In this document: in pieces, positions 1 through 5,782 of the stretch
How the letters are laid out: each line of letters begins with the position of its first letter
Numbering within the stretch: position 1 is the stretch's first letter
Assembly: GCA_016839655.1 (NCBI GenBank)
Contig: JAEOTW010000207.1
Coordinates: forward strand, 1-6,170
Direction of reading: 5' to 3'
Length of the DNA: 6,170 nucleotides
Origin: Promethearchaeota archaeon
GTDB taxonomy: Archaea; Asgardarchaeota; Lokiarchaeia; Sigynarchaeales; SOKP01
Notes under the pieces: model-generated
Told to the model about the DNA's origin: nothing
What the model saw: the letters and a program-made list of their open reading frames with translations, nothing else
Database searches by the model: none
Position numbers and translations under genes: made by a program

Positions 1-231
1 GAAGTTACAAATGAATTTAGCTCGAATAATCATCCAACTGTAATACATTGTGTAGCTGGATGTGGAAGATCTGGCATAATGGTAACAGCTTGGGCTTCCT
101 ATAATGGAATGATACCTAGTGGAATCGATCCGGTAAAATGGATTAGGAAATTAAGAACCTGCTGTTTAGAAACAAAAGAACAAATGGATCTGGCTCGAAA
201 AATAGCTAAGAAATACAGTAAAAGAGCCTAA
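1..231 (+). CDS. Protein tyrosine / dual-specificity phosphatase, C-terminal part (5' end outside window)
   Basis: The frame is open from base 1 to a TAA at 229-231, giving the last 76 residues. The fragment carries the Cys-based phosphatase P-loop HCVAGCGRSG at residues 16-25, matching HCxxGxxR(S/T). Cys17 is the expected nucleophile that forms the phospho-cysteine intermediate, and Arg23 binds the phosphate. About 35 residues later, RTCCLETKEQ places Gln61 where related phosphatases have the glutamine that positions the hydrolytic water. The protein should remove phosphate from Tyr, or Tyr/Ser/Thr, residues in the cytoplasm. The general-acid loop and the substrate-specificity region lie upstream and cannot be seen, so the subtype (dual-specificity, CDC14-like or other) is open. 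There is a second Cys inside the P-loop (Cys21) and a Cys54-Cys55 pair. No membrane segment is visible. The gene converges on the TetR gene with a 20-bp gap. Confidence 0.85.
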   Translation, partial: EVTNEFSSNNHPTVIHCVAGCGRSGIMVTAWASYNGMIPSGIDPVKWIRKLRTCCLETKEQMDLARKIAKKYSKRA

Positions 232-236
232 AAAAA
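230..236 (-). terminator. T-tract terminator of the TetR gene
   Basis: Read on the minus strand, seven consecutive T residues follow the TetR stop codon by about 15 bases, which is the usual form of an archaeal intrinsic terminator. The tract overlaps the last base of the convergent phosphatase stop codon, so the two transcripts must overlap or end against each other. No clear hairpin precedes it. Confidence 0.4.
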
Positions 237-251
237 CTTATTTCTAGTTAA

Positions 252-863
252 TTAGTTCTCCTCTTTAGCAATAGCTAAAATAATTTTCATTAATATATTA
301 ACCAAATTTTCATCAGAACCAAACAAATTTCTGTAATATATATGTCGATGGATAATTGCATCAACTGCCTGTAAAATAATTTTTTCTTTCCCTTCGAAAT
401 TAAAATTGCTTTTTTTAAACTTTTTTGCGGCAGAAATTATTGGTTCTATTATTATATCTATTTCGGGTTCTATGAATTCAGAAAATTTAAGATAAGAATC
501 CATGTTTGAAATTATTTCTATTTCCATTGCAGCAGAAAGTTCTCGAGACTTTCGATGCATGTCTATATTTCGATATAAGATTGTTTTAAGAGCCTCAGTA
601 AAATTATCGAAGTTATCAACAGAAAAAAACCTTCCAACTTCTAATTTTTCCATAATATCTTTGAATATTATTTTCAAAATTTCAGATTTCCCTTTTTTAA
701 AATGATAGAATAAAGTTCCTGCACTTATATTCGCTTTTCTTGCAATTTCTCTCATGCTTACACTTCTATATCCCTTGTTAGTTATTAACTCTGTTGCAAC
801 CCTTATGATATGATCTCTTGTAGAGTATTCTATATTTCTTTTCTCATTTGAATCTGGAACCAT
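252..863 (-). CDS. TetR/AcrR-family transcriptional repressor
   Basis: The 203-residue length is typical of the family. The N-terminal DNA-binding domain is clear: helix 1 at about 17-31, then GYRSVSMREIARKANIS (31-47) forming the helix-turn-helix, then AGTLFYHFKKGKSEIL (48-63), the family's recognition helix and following segment. The remaining ~140 residues are helical, hydrophobic and ligand-binding/dimerising in this family, and diverge too far to name a ligand. The ATG at 861-863 is preferred because the HTH lies at its usual depth and a TATA-like box sits 23-30 bases upstream, which places the transcript start at or next to the ATG (leaderless; no Shine-Dalgarno is visible). It is divergent from a two-gene ABC exporter operon. 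The shared intergenic region holds four palindromes suited to a TetR dimer, so the likely role is repression of that operon and of itself, relieved by a small hydrophobic ligand. The ligand is unknown. Confidence 0.93.
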   Translation of the reverse strand: MVPDSNEKRNIEYSTRDHIIRVATELITNKGYRSVSMREIARKANISAGTLFYHFKKGKSEILKIIFKDIMEKLEVGRFFSVDNFDNFTEALKTILYRNIDMHRKSRELSAAMEIEIISNMDSYLKFSEFIEPEIDIIIEPIISAAKKFKKSNFNFEGKEKIILQAVDAIIHRHIYYRNLFGSDENLVNILMKIILAIAKEEN

Positions 864-885
864 ATATACTTAATGAATTTTTAAA

Positions 886-893
886 AATATAAA
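886..893 (-). promoter_or_regulatory. TATA box of the TetR gene
   Basis: On the minus strand the box reads TTTATATT, preceded by GATAGA as a BRE-like element. Its centre is about 26 bases from the ATG at 863, so initiation is predicted at the start codon itself, giving a leaderless mRNA. Operator A abuts its upstream side, so a bound repressor should hinder TBP/TFB loading. Confidence 0.6.
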
Positions 894-897
894 TCTA

Positions 898-912
898 TCG
901 TTCATCGATCGA
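898..912. promoter_or_regulatory. Operator A, palindrome at the TetR promoter
   Basis: TCGTTCATCGATCGA matches the consensus TCGATCATTGATCGA at 13 of 15 positions (centre at 905). It is the most asymmetric of the four copies. It lies directly upstream of the TetR TATA box, with 15.5 bp between centres, a position suited to autoregulation. Confidence 0.6.
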
Positions 913-935
913 AAATATTATTGTTTTAGGATTAT

Positions 936-950
936 TCGATCATTGATCGA
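936..950. promoter_or_regulatory. Operator B, perfect 7-1-7 palindrome at the ABC promoter
   Basis: TCGATCATTGATCGA is a perfect inverted repeat of seven bases around a central T at 943, and defines the consensus of the set. Its centre lies 15.5 bp upstream of the centre of the ABC operon's TATA box, the same spacing that operator A has to the TetR TATA box. The size and symmetry fit a TetR-family dimer. Confidence 0.72.
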
Positions 951-954
951 TAGA

Positions 955-962
955 CTTAAATA
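955..962 (+). promoter_or_regulatory. TATA box of the ABC exporter operon
   Basis: CTTAAATA, preceded by GATAGA as a BRE-like element, is a good archaeal TATA box. Initiation about 26 bases downstream of its centre falls near 984-988, at the edge of operator C, leaving a leader of about 55 bases before the ATG at 1042. Operator B abuts the upstream side. Confidence 0.65.
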
Positions 963-987
963 CATGTTATTAATATTATTTAATTAG

Positions 988-1002
988 TTGATCACTGATC
1001 GA
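988..1002. promoter_or_regulatory. Operator C, at the predicted transcript start of the ABC operon
   Basis: TTGATCACTGATCGA matches the consensus at 13 of 15 positions and keeps the inner GATCA/TGATC pair around a central C (995). It overlaps or immediately follows the predicted start of transcription, where a bound repressor would block polymerase recruitment or escape. Its centre is 52 bp from operator B, close to five helical turns, so both would lie on one face of the DNA. Confidence 0.62.
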
Positions 1003-1011
1003 ATCGAAAAA

Positions 1012-1026
1012 ATGATCATTGATCAA
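1012..1026. promoter_or_regulatory. Operator D, in the leader next to the ribosome binding site
   Basis: ATGATCATTGATCAA matches the consensus at 12 of 15 positions. Its inner 13 bases (1013-1025) form a perfect palindrome, TGATCA-T-TGATCA. It ends two bases before the Shine-Dalgarno of the ABC ATPase gene. As DNA it can act as a roadblock operator. As RNA the same palindrome could pair only weakly, since its loop is a single base, so a DNA role is more likely. Confidence 0.6.
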
Positions 1027-1027
1027 A

Positions 1028-1034
1028 GAGGTGA
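1028..1034 (+). promoter_or_regulatory. Shine-Dalgarno of the ABC ATPase gene
   Basis: GAGGTGA is a strong match to the archaeal 16S rRNA 3' end and lies seven bases before the ATG at 1042. It fixes that start over any downstream ATG. The same seven bases precede the permease gene. Confidence 0.75.
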
Positions 1035-1041
1035 ATAAAGC

Positions 1042-1776
1042 ATGTCCTTAAATATTAAAACAAAACAAAATCAATTTCAATTCATTGCTAAAGATGTTAG
1101 AAAAAGCTATTGGACAGCTAATATAGAAACAAAAGCTTTAGATGGGATAAGTATAAATGTTGAAAAAGGGGATTTCAAAATGATTTTAGGACCATCAGGA
1201 AGCGGTAAAACAACATTAATGAATATATTAGGTGGTTTGGATTCTGCAGATTCAGGAGAAATAATAATAAATCTTGGTAATGGAAAATTTAAAGATATTC
1301 GAAAATTAACTAAAAATGAATTATCAAATTATCGTAGAAGACATATTGGTGTAATTTTTCAATTTTATAATTTAATTCCAATCCTTACAGCTTTAGAAAA
1401 TACTGAACTAGCGGCTAGATTTTCTAGAATTTCTAACCCTAAAAAAAAATCTAAAGAATATTTGTCTGAATTAGGTCTTGAAGATAAGGTTAATCGATAT
1501 CCAAATCAACTTTCTGGGGGAGAACAACAGAGAGTTGCAATTGCTCGCGCTTTAGTTAAAGATCCAGCTCTTATACTCGCTGATGAACCTACGGGTAACT
1601 TAGATTCTGTTAAAACAGACGAAATTTATAAGATTCTAAAAAAATTGTCTGAGGATTACAATAAAACAATATTAATAGTGACGCACGATGAAGATATGGC
1701 AAATAAATATGCAAAAGAGCATATTCACATCAGAGACGGTAAACTTATAAGAAACAAAGGAAAAACGGTGAGGTGA
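1042..1776 (+). CDS. ABC transporter ATP-binding protein, MacB/LolD type
   Basis: This 244-residue protein has all nucleotide-binding motifs intact: Walker A GPSGSGKT at 50-57, Q-loop Gln107 in [11 protein letters not shown], signature LSGGEQQR at 157-164, Walker B LILADEP at 177-183 with Glu182 as catalytic base, D-loop LDS at 187-189, and H-loop His215 in IVTHD. The spacing and phrases such as [11 protein letters not shown] and [15 protein letters not shown] are typical of the LolD/MacB/FtsE group, whose partners are FtsX-type permeases. It should dimerise on the inner face of the membrane and power the permease encoded next. The N-terminus is about 10 residues longer than the shortest relatives. 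The start at 1042 is supported by GAGGTGA seven bases upstream. It is the first gene of the operon under the TetR operators. The substrate cannot be told from the ATPase; drug, peptide or lipid export are possible. Confidence 0.95.
   Translation: MSLNIKTKQNQFQFIAKDVRKSYWTANIETKALDGISINVEKGDFKMILGPSGSGKTTLMNILGGLDSADSGEIIINLGNGKFKDIRKLTKNELSNYRRRHIGVIFQFYNLIPILTALENTELAARFSRISNPKKKSKEYLSELGLEDKVNRYPNQLSGGEQQRVAIARALVKDPALILADEPTGNLDSVKTDEIYKILKKLSEDYNKTILIVTHDEDMANKYAKEHIHIRDGKLIRNKGKTVR
1770..1776 (+). promoter_or_regulatory. Shine-Dalgarno of the permease gene, overlapping the upstream stop
   Basis: GAGGTGA lies six bases before the TTG at 1783, and its last three bases are the TGA stop of the ATPase gene. 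This decides the unusual TTG start and suggests that ribosomes finishing the first gene load directly on the second (translational coupling). Confidence 0.75.
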
Positions 1777-1782
1777 AATTCT

Positions 1783-4173
1783 TTGAAAAAGATTTCTATA
1801 TGGTTTATATGGAAGAAAGCTTATAAAACTCTTATAAAGAACAAACGCAAAACAATTCCAGTTATAATTTTACTAACTTTTTCTATTGGATGTGGAACTA
1901 TACTATTTGACGTTCAAGATATTAGGAGTAGAGCTGTGGAGGAAGCTATTGAAAAAACAAATTTTGCAGATGGTTTTGTACACTTCGAGCCACTTCCTGA
2001 AATTTTGATAACTCAACTTATAGAAGATGAGCTTTCCCATTATTTAGATGATTATGAATTAAATATGTTGGTTGTATCAAAATTTATTATTTTTGGAGAA
2101 TATTATGATGGCGTTTTAGTTGGTATAAATGTATCAAAAGAAAATCGTATAAATAAATTAATAAATAGAGATAAAGATGAGATCCAGAATTATGAATTTG
2201 CTCTTAACTGGGCATTTGCAGATGATAGTAACATTAAATTTGGGACTGAAATATTGTTTTCATACGGTTCTTATGAAATGGCATTAGAAATAGAGAATAT
2301 TGGATATAATCCTGAATTTCAGTTTGTGCCGTTATATAATAATATTGCTTTTCCTTCTATTAGGCCTTATCCCGTGTTTTATCTGGATAAAATATTTCTA
2401 AGTAACATAGTTCTGAACCAATCAACACCTCTAGTAAATTATTGTGTGTATAAATTGAAAGACCAAAACAATAATAAAATCGTAACAGAGAAAATAAACT
2501 TAATTTTTGGAGAGCAACTTAATCAGCAGCTTTTGCAGGAACAGCATCCTTTTGTAAAAACAATGAGAGAGGATGAAAAAAACGATCGGAGCTTATTTTT
2601 ATTTCTTACGACTATTATGTTAATTGGAGCGATAATTACATTAATTTTAGTAACGAACAAATTAATAGAAGATGATTTGAAATCAATTTCTGTATTTCAA
2701 GCACTAGGTGCAAATAGAAAAGAAATATTAGCAAATTTCCTTGTTTTTAATATCCTTTTGATAAGTTTCTCTTTTCTTTTTGGTTTATTGCTTAGTATCG
2801 GTTTTAATATCCCAATAAATAATTTTATGATGGATACATTGAAAATACCATTCGATCTTAGAGTAATTATTACAATTAGCAATTCACTTTGGATTGGGCT
2901 AATTTTATTCATAGTGTCAATTATCTCCACATTTTCTATTGTAAAGAGAACATTTAAAATGGATGTTCAACAATCGATGAAATTTGAGACTAAATTTTTA
3001 GAAAAAATTAATATTATAGAAAAAATTTATCGAAAACTAAAAAGGAATCCACATCCCTTAACAAAATATCATATTAGAAGAATTTTTGGCAAAAAATTAC
3101 ATCTAGTTTCTTTGATTTTTGCTCTTAGCTTTTCGGCATCATTAATTATTTTCACTTTCTCATTTCCAAATAGTATAAGTTATTCATTGAATCGACAATT
3201 TAGTGAAATTGATAAATTTGATTGCTACGCTAATACTTGGCAATATGAGGATGAATTGTTATTAAATTCATCATTAAATTCCATAGAAGAGCTTACTCTA
3301 TATGAATCTGGTGTTTCTGATTCTATTCTTTTTTCAAAAAATAATGATACAGGATTTAAAATTACATTTAGATTAATGGCTTATGAAGAGAATTCAGCAT
3401 TGCACCAAATTAAAGTTGAAGGAGGAAAGACTTTTGAGGATATTGATGATGTTGTTGTTTCGAAAGATATAATTGAGAAATATAAACTAGATATTGGGGA
3501 TTTTATTTATGTTAAAAGTATGGGATTAGAGTCAATACACCAATTAAGAATTGTGGGTTTAGTGAACGATTTAACCACTTCAACTATTTATCTAATGATG
3601 CTTAAAGCTCAGTTAATTTTGAATAAAACCAATAAAATCAACACAATTTATTTCACTTCAGACAATATCGATATCTGTGCGGAAAAAGTTCAAAATATTC
3701 CAGAAGTAGAATTTGTGGTAAAAATGAGTAGCTTAAAAGAAGATATTAAATACGTCTTACAAATGATTTCTTCACTTTTTATTGTGTTTGGTATGTTCTT
3801 TCTTTTATTTGGAGTACTCCTTTTACTAATAATTTTTAAATCTAATATTGATTATCGTATAGAAGATTATACTAGCATGAGAGCAATCGGTTTATATAAT
3901 TCAGAAATTAGAAAAAGTTTATTATATGAAATATTATTTTATTTCATTGTTTCTTTAATACTTGGCTTTATTTTTGGACACTTAATATCTAAATTTATAA
4001 TTACTATGTACTCATCAATTATGCCCGGAATCCATTATCATCTATATTCAATTAGTTATATCTTCTATATTTCGATTTTTGGAATTATCATTTTATTATC
4101 ATTTTTTATTAACCAACGAAGAGTTAAACAAGTCCAACTAGCTAAAATGATGAGAGAAAAAACATTTGGTTAA
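1783..4173 (+). CDS. ABC transporter permease with two FtsX-type halves
   Basis: This 796-residue membrane protein starts at TTG, fixed by the Shine-Dalgarno just upstream. Eight membrane segments are visible at about 24-43, 271-293, 315-342, 362-386, 441-462, 658-686, 712-738 and 753-776. Each half has one helix, a large extracytoplasmic domain (about 44-270 and 463-657) and three more helices. After the second helix of each half comes the FtsX coupling segment, SISVFQALGANRKEI at 301-315 and DYTSMRAIGLYNSEI at 695-709, which contacts the ATPase. The second outer domain shows the MacB-like core VVVSKDIIEKYKLDIGD (557-573); the first has only a faint counterpart (LNWAFADDSNIKFGTEI, 141-157). 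The fused halves make a complete permease, so one copy plus two ATPases would form the type VII (mechanotransmission) ABC system. Such systems often export or extract lipids, peptides or drugs; the substrate here is not evident. It lies six bases after the ATPase stop, in one operon. Confidence 0.93.
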   Translation: MKKISIWFIWKKAYKTLIKNKRKTIPVIILLTFSIGCGTILFDVQDIRSRAVEEAIEKTNFADGFVHFEPLPEILITQLIEDELSHYLDDYELNMLVVSKFIIFGEYYDGVLVGINVSKENRINKLINRDKDEIQNYEFALNWAFADDSNIKFGTEILFSYGSYEMALEIENIGYNPEFQFVPLYNNIAFPSIRPYPVFYLDKIFLSNIVLNQSTPLVNYCVYKLKDQNNNKIVTEKINLIFGEQLNQQLLQEQHPFVKTMREDEKNDRSLFLFLTTIMLIGAIITLILVTNKLIEDDLKSISVFQALGANRKEILANFLVFNILLISFSFLFGLLLSIGFNIPINNFMMDTLKIPFDLRVIITISNSLWIGLILFIVSIISTFSIVKRTFKMDVQQSMKFETKFLEKINIIEKIYRKLKRNPHPLTKYHIRRIFGKKLHLVSLIFALSFSASLIIFTFSFPNSISYSLNRQFSEIDKFDCYANTWQYEDELLLNSSLNSIEELTLYESGVSDSILFSKNNDTGFKITFRLMAYEENSALHQIKVEGGKTFEDIDDVVVSKDIIEKYKLDIGDFIYVKSMGLESIHQLRIVGLVNDLTTSTIYLMMLKAQLILNKTNKINTIYFTSDNIDICAEKVQNIPEVEFVVKMSSLKEDIKYVLQMISSLFIVFGMFFLLFGVLLLLIIFKSNIDYRIEDYTSMRAIGLYNSEIRKSLLYEILFYFIVSLILGFIFGHLISKFIITMYSSIMPGIHYHLYSISYIFYISIFGIIILLSFFINQRRVKQVQLAKMMREKTFG

Positions 4174-4180
4174 TTTTCAA

Positions 4181-4222
4181 TTTTTTTTTCTTTGTTTAGA
4201 TTTTGCTTGAAAAATAGCAAGA
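4181..4222 (+). terminator. T-tract terminator of the ABC operon, followed by a weak hairpin
   Basis: Nine T residues (4181-4189), then more T-rich sequence to 4197, begin eight bases after the permease stop and fit an archaeal intrinsic terminator. Immediately downstream TTTTGCT (4201-4207) can pair with AGCAAGA (4216-4222), with one G-T wobble, around an 8-base loop. The hairpin lies after the T-tract, so it is not a bacterial-style terminator stem and may be incidental. Confidence 0.5.
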
Positions 4223-4264
4223 AAATATCAAAGATAACATATTGTAAAGTATATAATATTGAAA

Positions 4265-4272
4265 TTTATATA
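4265..4272 (+). promoter_or_regulatory. Probable TATA box of the gene at 4321
   Basis: TTTATATA is an archaeal TATA-like box that predicts initiation near 4294-4296 and a leader of about 25 bases. A second candidate, TATATAAT at about 4250-4257, lies upstream. The region is so AT-rich that the choice is uncertain. No palindrome of the TetR operator type is present here, so this gene is probably not part of that regulon. Confidence 0.45.
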
Positions 4273-4320
4273 TTTATTAACACTATTAATTTTTCATTGC
4301 TAAACTACTCTAAAGAATAG

Positions 4321-5496
4321 ATGCTTATGCAAAAGTCAGATTATATCTACATGATCTCCGATAATATAATGGTATATCAAATTAGCCTTCCCGCAGATCT
4401 TCAAGAAAATGGGTTGCGTATGCATCTAAACAAGTTTGATGAAAATTTCCTTAAAATTATTGCCGGATTTGACAAAAATTTCTTAGAACATTTTCTCATC
4501 ATTTCAAAGGGGGGTAATCAACGAGAACTTGATAACATTCTTAAAAAAATGGAAAAAATCTCCTTTATGATCGGTCCTACTGGAAACTTAAATTATCTAG
4601 CGTCCAATCAAATACAGTATATCCTTACAAAACTCGGATCTTTAAAATTAAATGAGATTAAGGAAGGAAAAATTAGTGAAATTGCTGATGAGCAATTAGA
4701 AAAAGAGTTTGGATCTACCTATAGCACATCATCAGCATTAGAAAGTCAACTCGCTAGTGCTGCTTTTTATCTTCAACAAATTGGTTATTCTCACCAAGAA
4801 ATGCAAGAAAAGTTTAATGAAGTTAGGCAGGATCCTTCAAAAGTTGATGCATTATTTACTTTACCCCCAAAAGAAATTATTAGTATGCCTCCTGAAATAC
4901 AACAAAGGAATACCCCTCCATCAAGAAGCCAACCTAACCAAAATGCTAGTCAACAACCTCAAAGGGTTGATACGAGTCAAGCGACCGAAAACGCAATCGA
5001 TCAACACATTCAATCAATTCAACATGAAGTAACAGGAGAGAGAGCCAAGAAGGTTGAAGAAATTATCCAGTTAATCAAGGCCCATGCCAGAGAGAATATG
5101 GATGGAAGATATGAAAGAGTCCTCAGACAAATTCATCCAGATAGACTAAATAAAGCACTTAAAATGCTCCAATCCACAAAAAGGAAATCTAAAAGAATGA
5201 ACCTTTATTTAGAATGGTTCTTTTGCTCACATCTTTTATCCAATATTGAAGTGAAAGTGGAACATTGGCAAACCAGTAGCGCAGCTAGTCATGGAACTAC
5301 AGGTGTTTATACCGCAGGTTTAGACTTCTCCCGATATGATAATATAGTTCGAGAATTTCCTGATGGAAAATTAACAAAAGTTATTAATATAGCAAGGAAA
5401 ATATTGCAAAATCCTACCAAGAATGCTATTCAGAAGCTAGCAACGAGTTTGATTGAAGAAACTGGTTTCGATGAGCACTTATATTTCACAGATTAA
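4321..5496 (+). CDS. Unrecognised two-domain soluble protein with a disordered linker
   Basis: I do not recognise the family of this 391-residue protein. The ATG at 4321 directly follows an in-frame TAG and is the first possible start; a second ATG two codons later (4327) is an alternative. No Shine-Dalgarno is visible. There is no signal peptide or membrane helix. Residues 1-110 look mixed alpha/beta (DYIYMISDNIMVYQISLP at 7-24). Residues 110-175 are helical. Residues 188-225 form a low-complexity linker rich in Gln, Pro, Asn, Ser and Thr. Residues 238-391 are a second folded region, mainly helical and basic near 286-292 (STKRKSK at 285-291). It contains YERVLRQIHPDR at 264-275, whose HPD recalls the J-domain of DnaJ proteins, but the rest of a J-domain is not convincing. 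The protein ends in GFDEHLYFTD. That ending is partly repeated in decayed DNA 90 bases downstream. The gene has its own promoter and seems to form a unit separate from the ABC operon. Confidence 0.85.
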   Translation: MLMQKSDYIYMISDNIMVYQISLPADLQENGLRMHLNKFDENFLKIIAGFDKNFLEHFLIISKGGNQRELDNILKKMEKISFMIGPTGNLNYLASNQIQYILTKLGSLKLNEIKEGKISEIADEQLEKEFGSTYSTSSALESQLASAAFYLQQIGYSHQEMQEKFNEVRQDPSKVDALFTLPPKEIISMPPEIQQRNTPPSRSQPNQNASQQPQRVDTSQATENAIDQHIQSIQHEVTGERAKKVEEIIQLIKAHARENMDGRYERVLRQIHPDRLNKALKMLQSTKRKSKRMNLYLEWFFCSHLLSNIEVKVEHWQTSSAASHGTTGVYTAGLDFSRYDNIVREFPDGKLTKVINIARKILQNPTKNAIQKLATSLIEETGFDEHLYFTD

Positions 5497-5563
5497 AGAT
5501 GTTAAAGAAAGAGTTAATTTCCCTTTTGTAAATAATTTTTACACCTATTTATATCTCAAATAA

Positions 5564-5617
5564 TCTAATGTTAAATTAAAGACAGAATTTGACGAGTATC
5601 TCTACTTCACTGACTAG
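5564..5617 (+). pseudogene. Remnant copy of the C-terminal tail of the preceding protein
   Basis: In the frame ending with TAG at 5615-5617, codons from 5585 read EFDEYLYFTD followed by stop. The protein encoded at 4321-5496 ends GFDEHLYFTD followed by stop, so 8 of the last 10 residues agree and both are C-terminal. At DNA level only 21 of 33 bases agree, because six of the eight shared residues use a different codon. Upstream the frame reads SNVKLKT and then meets TAA at 5561-5563. No start codon is available, so this is not an independent gene. The best explanation is the surviving 3' end of a diverged paralogue whose body was deleted. Confidence 0.55.
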
Positions 5618-5719
5618 CTTGCGGGTTTCTTGCTTTTAGTGAATTGTTTTTTCAATTGATTTATTTCAAAAATTTGAAGATTTTTAATTTCCTCTATTTT
5701 ACTTCCAAGCTGATACTCG
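5593..5719. repeat. Interrupted inverted repeat (8 + 6 bp arms)
   Basis: CGAGTATC at 5593-5600 and AGCTTG at 5616-5621 are together the exact reverse complement of the contiguous CAAGCTGATACTCG at 5706-5719. The left arm has 15 extra bases (5601-5615) between the two blocks. The left arm overlaps the tail remnant and the right arm ends five bases before the next TATA box. It could be the scar of a rearrangement or a long-range RNA/DNA hairpin; chance is possible. Confidence 0.35.
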
Positions 5720-5724
5720 AAGAT
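5614..5724 (-). other. Start-less 36-codon open stretch, possible gene-end remnant
   Basis: On the minus strand an open frame runs from 5724 to a TAG at 5616-5614. It reads like the charged helical end of a protein, with segments GSKIEEIKNLQIFEINQLKK and then QFTKSKKPAS before the stop. There is no ATG or GTG and a stop lies immediately upstream; only an internal TTG is available. Its stop codon overlaps the stop of the plus-strand tail remnant on a shared CTAG, as convergent gene ends might. An open stretch of this length can also occur by chance in such AT-rich DNA. Confidence 0.2.
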
Positions 5725-5731
5725 TTAAATA
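5724..5731 (+). promoter_or_regulatory. TATA box of the propeller-protein gene
   Basis: TTTAAATA is a textbook archaeal TATA box, preceded by CGAAGA as a purine-rich BRE-like element. Initiation is expected near 5753, leaving a leader of about 30 bases to the ATG at 5783. A weak GAGAGA (5774-5779) may act as ribosome binding site. Confidence 0.65.
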
Positions 5732-5782
5732 TTCACTTTCTTATATACTGATGAATACTCTAAAACTTGAAAAGAGAGAATC

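Larger units (their letters stand above)
886..962. repeat. Mirror-image promoter/operator module (28-bp inverted repeat)
   Basis: The reverse complement of 886-913 and the forward strand of 935-962 align over 28 bases without gaps and match at 22. Each arm contains, in the same order and spacing, the palindromic operator, a GATAGA element and a TATA box. The arms are separated by 21 bp. The two promoters thus appear to be copies of one module pointing in opposite directions, or to have converged on the same arrangement. Confidence 0.7.

Noticed and set aside
502..705. 67-codon open frame on the plus strand
   Set aside because: It lies entirely inside the TetR gene on the opposite strand, has no ribosome site and no recognisable protein pattern.
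2697..2930. 77-codon open frame on the minus strand
   Set aside because: It is antisense to membrane segments of the permease; its composition mirrors the real gene.
4997..5003. TCGATCA, identical to one half of the TetR operator
   Set aside because: It lacks the second half and sits inside a coding region; a single 7-base match is expected by chance.
4757..5032. 91-codon open frame on the plus strand
   Set aside because: It is an out-of-frame reading of the 391-residue gene, which has the better composition and runs through this region.
5642..5678. Small palindromes AATTG-T6-CAATT and TTCAAA-AA-TTTGAA
   Set aside because: They are short, made almost only of A and T, and expected often in DNA of this composition.
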